Part shown: positions 61,524-64,000 of the stretch, piece after piece
How the letters are laid out: every line of letters starts with the position of its first letter
Position numbering within the stretch: the stretch's first letter is position 1
Source of the DNA: Saccopteryx bilineata
Lineage: Eukaryota > Chordata > Mammalia > Chiroptera > Emballonuridae
Assembly (NCBI RefSeq): GCF_036850765.1
Contig: NC_089492.1
Span: 199,546,276-199,610,275 of the forward strand
Length of the DNA: 64,000 nucleotides
Direction: 5' to 3'
Notes under the pieces: generated by a model
What the model was told of the DNA's origin: nothing
Database searches by the model: none
The model's input: the letters and a program-made list of their open reading frames with translations, nothing else
Position numbers and translations under genes: made by a program

Positions 61524-63122
61524 TTCTGCTTTCTTATATTCCAAATCACTGGGTTGATTCTTGGCTTTATCTACTTTACTGTTGATTCTTTGTAATTTAT
61601 TCTTCATTTCAGTTAGTGTAGTCTTCATTTCTGACTAGTTCTTTTTTATGATTTTTATGTCCTTTTGTATAAAGTTGAAGTTTTCACTAAGTTCCTTGAG
61701 CATCCTTATAACCAGTGTTTTGAACTCTGTATCAGGTAGATTTCTTGCCACATTATTTAGTTCTTTTTTTGGAAATTTCTCCTGACTTTTTGCTTGAGAC
61801 CTGTTTTTTTGTTTGTTTGTTTTGTTTTTTTGTCTCCTCATTTTGGATGCTTCTCATGTTTGTTTCTATGTATTAGGTAGAGTTGCTATGTCTCCTGGAC
61901 TTGTAGATAGAACTTATGTAGTAGATGTCCTATAGGGCCCAGTGACATGGTCTCCCCAGTCACCTGAGCTGGGTACTCCAGGTGTGCCTCCTGTGTGGGC
62001 TATGTACAATGTCCTATTGTAGTTGAGCTTTGATCCCTGTTGGTGTCTCTGATAAGGATTGACCCCCAGATAGATCAGCTGCAAGGTTGGCTGTAACTAA
62101 GCAGAGGAGCTGCTGTGTAGGGACCAACCCCTTGGAGCAGGACTTGCTTCAGTGAGGCTTTGGTGCTCACTGAATCTGCCCCTTGAGTGTGTTGTTTATG
62201 GAGGTGGTAGGGAAGTAATGTGGTGTCATTTGAAGATATTTACTAGGTACACTTTGCTCTTGGGCCTCCTAGTGGATGCAATGTCAGCCACCATCACCTG
62301 AGTTCTGACTAGAGTGACCAGGCATGAACTACAGAGCAATCTGCAGGTGTCTGGGCTTGGAAGTGTCTGGGAGAGGCTAAACTGCAAACCCAGGCAGCCC
62401 CCCCTAGTATCAGGCTGGAGCCTCTTAACAAGAGATACAGGGTATACAGAGGCCAAATGCTGCTTGTTCGAGTTTAGGAAAGTCTGAAACATGAGCCAAG
62501 AGAATCTGTTTGTATAGAAAAGCCACTGGAAATGGCTTGGGTGGACCTCAGGGAGTCACCAGGGCAGGGTGAACAGTGTTAACCAGGTTGATGGAGACTC
62601 AGATATGGCATCTGACTGCTGACTGGTGGGAAGGGTTCAGCAAAGAAACCATAGCTTCTGCCAGCACTTCCTTCTGGGAGAAAGCTGCCCCTCCAGCCCT
62701 CACCCTGAAGCCTGACCATTTCCTTTCAAGCTACTGCCCCAGTACTCGAGTTCAGCATGATTGAATCCATGTAAGTTTGTGTTTGAACACTTTAAGAGGA
62801 GCTGCCTGGGACTCTAAGAGTTCTTTGTCTCACTCGACCACAATTTCTCTGGTTTTCACAGCCAGAAGTTATAGGGACTTCTCTTCTGGTCATTGGAACC
62901 CTAGGCTGGGAGTTCTAATGTGGGATTGGGACCTCTCATTCTTTGGGGGGAACTTCTGCAGCCAAGATATTCTTCCCAATTTTAAACTGTGGATGTAGGA
63001 CCAGCCCATTCTGAATCTCTACCCTTCCTACCCACGGCTTTTTCTTTATCCTATAGGATTTCTGTTCAGCTAGATTTCAAGCATTCTGAATGATGGTTGT
63101 TCTGTAGTTTAGTTGTAATTTT

Positions 63123-63336
63123 TTTTATAACTACAGGGTTTTTTTTTATAATTTTTAAAATTCATTTTAGAGAGAAGAGACACAGAAAGAGAGAGAGAGA
63201 GAGAGACAGAGACAGAGAGAGAAGCAGGAAGTATCAACTCCCATATGTGCCTTGACCTGGTAAGCCCAGGGTTTTGAACTGGTGACCTCAGTGTTCCAGG
63301 TTGACACTTTATCCACTGCGCCACCACAGGTCAGGC
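63123..63336 (-). mobile_element. Bat tRNA-derived SINE, short type
   Basis: On the minus strand: head GCCTGACCTGTGGTGGCGCA, then 'aacctggaacactgaggtca', CT-rich tract (GA repeats on the + strand) and A-tail. The duplication tagttgtaatttt lies at 63110-63122 and 63337-63349, inside the 5' UTR of the older L1. Confidence 0.94.
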
Positions 63337-63405
63337 TAGTTGTAATTTTGATGTGGTTGTTGGAGGTTCCAAATACCACATTTACCTCTGCCGCCATCTT
63401 GTCTA

Positions 63406-64000
63406 TACAATTATTCTAACAACCATGCCTTTGACCCATCCATTCCATTCATGCAAATATATTTTTGAAAATAATTATTAGTATATAGAAATATATCTAA
63501 TGGAGCCAACTTAAAGATTAGTAATAGAAAACTAACAAATGAAACATGATACCTAGTCCTGCTGCATAAACAGCATAAACATTTGTTATGCATACTCCGT
63601 AGCAACATGAAAAATGTGTTTTATAGGTACACAATAAAACTGTACTTTTAATATGAATTATACTATTATAATCATATGAAATACATAAATATGAATAAGA
63701 ATTGAAAATAAATGAGAAAAGTAAAAATATTTGTTGTATTAGGAAATGTATAATGGAAATTGTGTTTTAGATTTTCATTTCTCCCTTCAACAAAGATTGC
63801 CCATGATGCTCCAGACACTATTGTGAGCCAAACAAATTATCTTGTCCTCCTGGAGTATAGGGTTCAGGAATATAGCTATTATGCTATTGTAATTGTGCTA
63901 AGAACTGCAAGAGAGAGATTAATGGTGCTATGGCATTTTCTTCATAATTACTTTTTAAGAATATTACTTTTCTATTAAAGCTGACAATCAATGTTATTTT
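63406..64000 (+). other. Intergenic, no gene seen
   Basis: AT-rich sequence with a CpG-poor composition. The phrase 'atgctccagacactattgtg' near 63808 hints at an old MIR or L2 piece, but it is too short to call. Confidence 0.4.

Larger units (their letters stand above)
58735..63405 (-). mobile_element. Older L1 with large ORF2 deletion and nested insertions
   Basis: On the minus strand the element starts at 63405 with AGACAAGATGGCGGC and a long 5' UTR. ORF1 remnants follow at 61635-61841 (LPDTEFKTLVIRMLKELSEN) and 60494-60820 (ERILKAAREK, LRARRDWQEIFKVMKSKD). Next come the endonuclease region (about 60300-60050), then directly the end of ORF2 and 3' UTR (about 59610-58735), so some 3 kb of ORF2 is gone. 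SINEs at 58962, 59636, 61044 and 63123 and an L1 tail at about 60345-60482 lie inside it. It is more diverged than the L1 at 41964. Confidence 0.82.

Noticed and set aside
61256..61585. Possible tandem-repeat protein with 17-residue unit
   Set aside because: The unit is the 51-bp triplication within a SINE. There is no gene context.
33700..64000. IRF4 exons on the minus strand, expected from synteny downstream of EXOC2
   Set aside because: I looked for the DNA-binding and C-terminal peptides among the frames and saw none. IRF4 probably lies to the right of the window.

Overview
This is mammalian nuclear DNA. The young tRNA-derived SINE families with heads of the type GGCCCTGGCCGGTTGGCTCAG and CCTGACCTGTGGTGGCGCAGTGG, and the short hAT and mariner DNA elements, point to a bat (Chiroptera). 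I recognise the families by sight, so order is fairly secure, but I do not name a family or species.

The only functional protein gene I can support is the 3' end of EXOC2 (exocyst subunit SEC5) on the + strand: five last coding exons at 3238-3293, 3475-3597, 10683-10744, 13632-13691 and 15675-15768 (stop TAA). All have AG/GT borders and compatible phases, and together they give about 130 C-terminal residues. The 3' UTR follows. The rest of the gene lies upstream of position 1.

From about 17 kb to 64 kb the window is intergenic and built of nested retroelements. The main ones are a composite, internally deleted LINE-1 with a perfect 19-bp target duplication (4004-4940, inside an EXOC2 intron); a mariner-like element with long subterminal inverted repeats sitting in an old L1 (8945-9518); three short hAT-type elements; a Tigger-like element (24.5-25.1 kb); a 5'-inverted (twin-primed) L1 (30.2-32.1 kb); a processed pseudogene of HNRNPK (32.1-34.25 kb, minus strand) split by a very young SINE; and a full-length but inactive L1 (41964-49626, minus strand) that interrupts a MIR and carries a CpG-rich 5' UTR with a duplicated segment. 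A GC-richer block at about 49.7-56.4 kb has no recognisable gene. An older L1 (58.7-63.4 kb) carries four SINEs and another L1 tail.

In other mammals IRF4 lies beyond the 3' end of EXOC2 in tail-to-tail orientation. I do not see it here and would expect it to the right of this window. No bacterial-type system, CRISPR array or cluster of cooperating genes is present. The interest lies in the retroelement structures.
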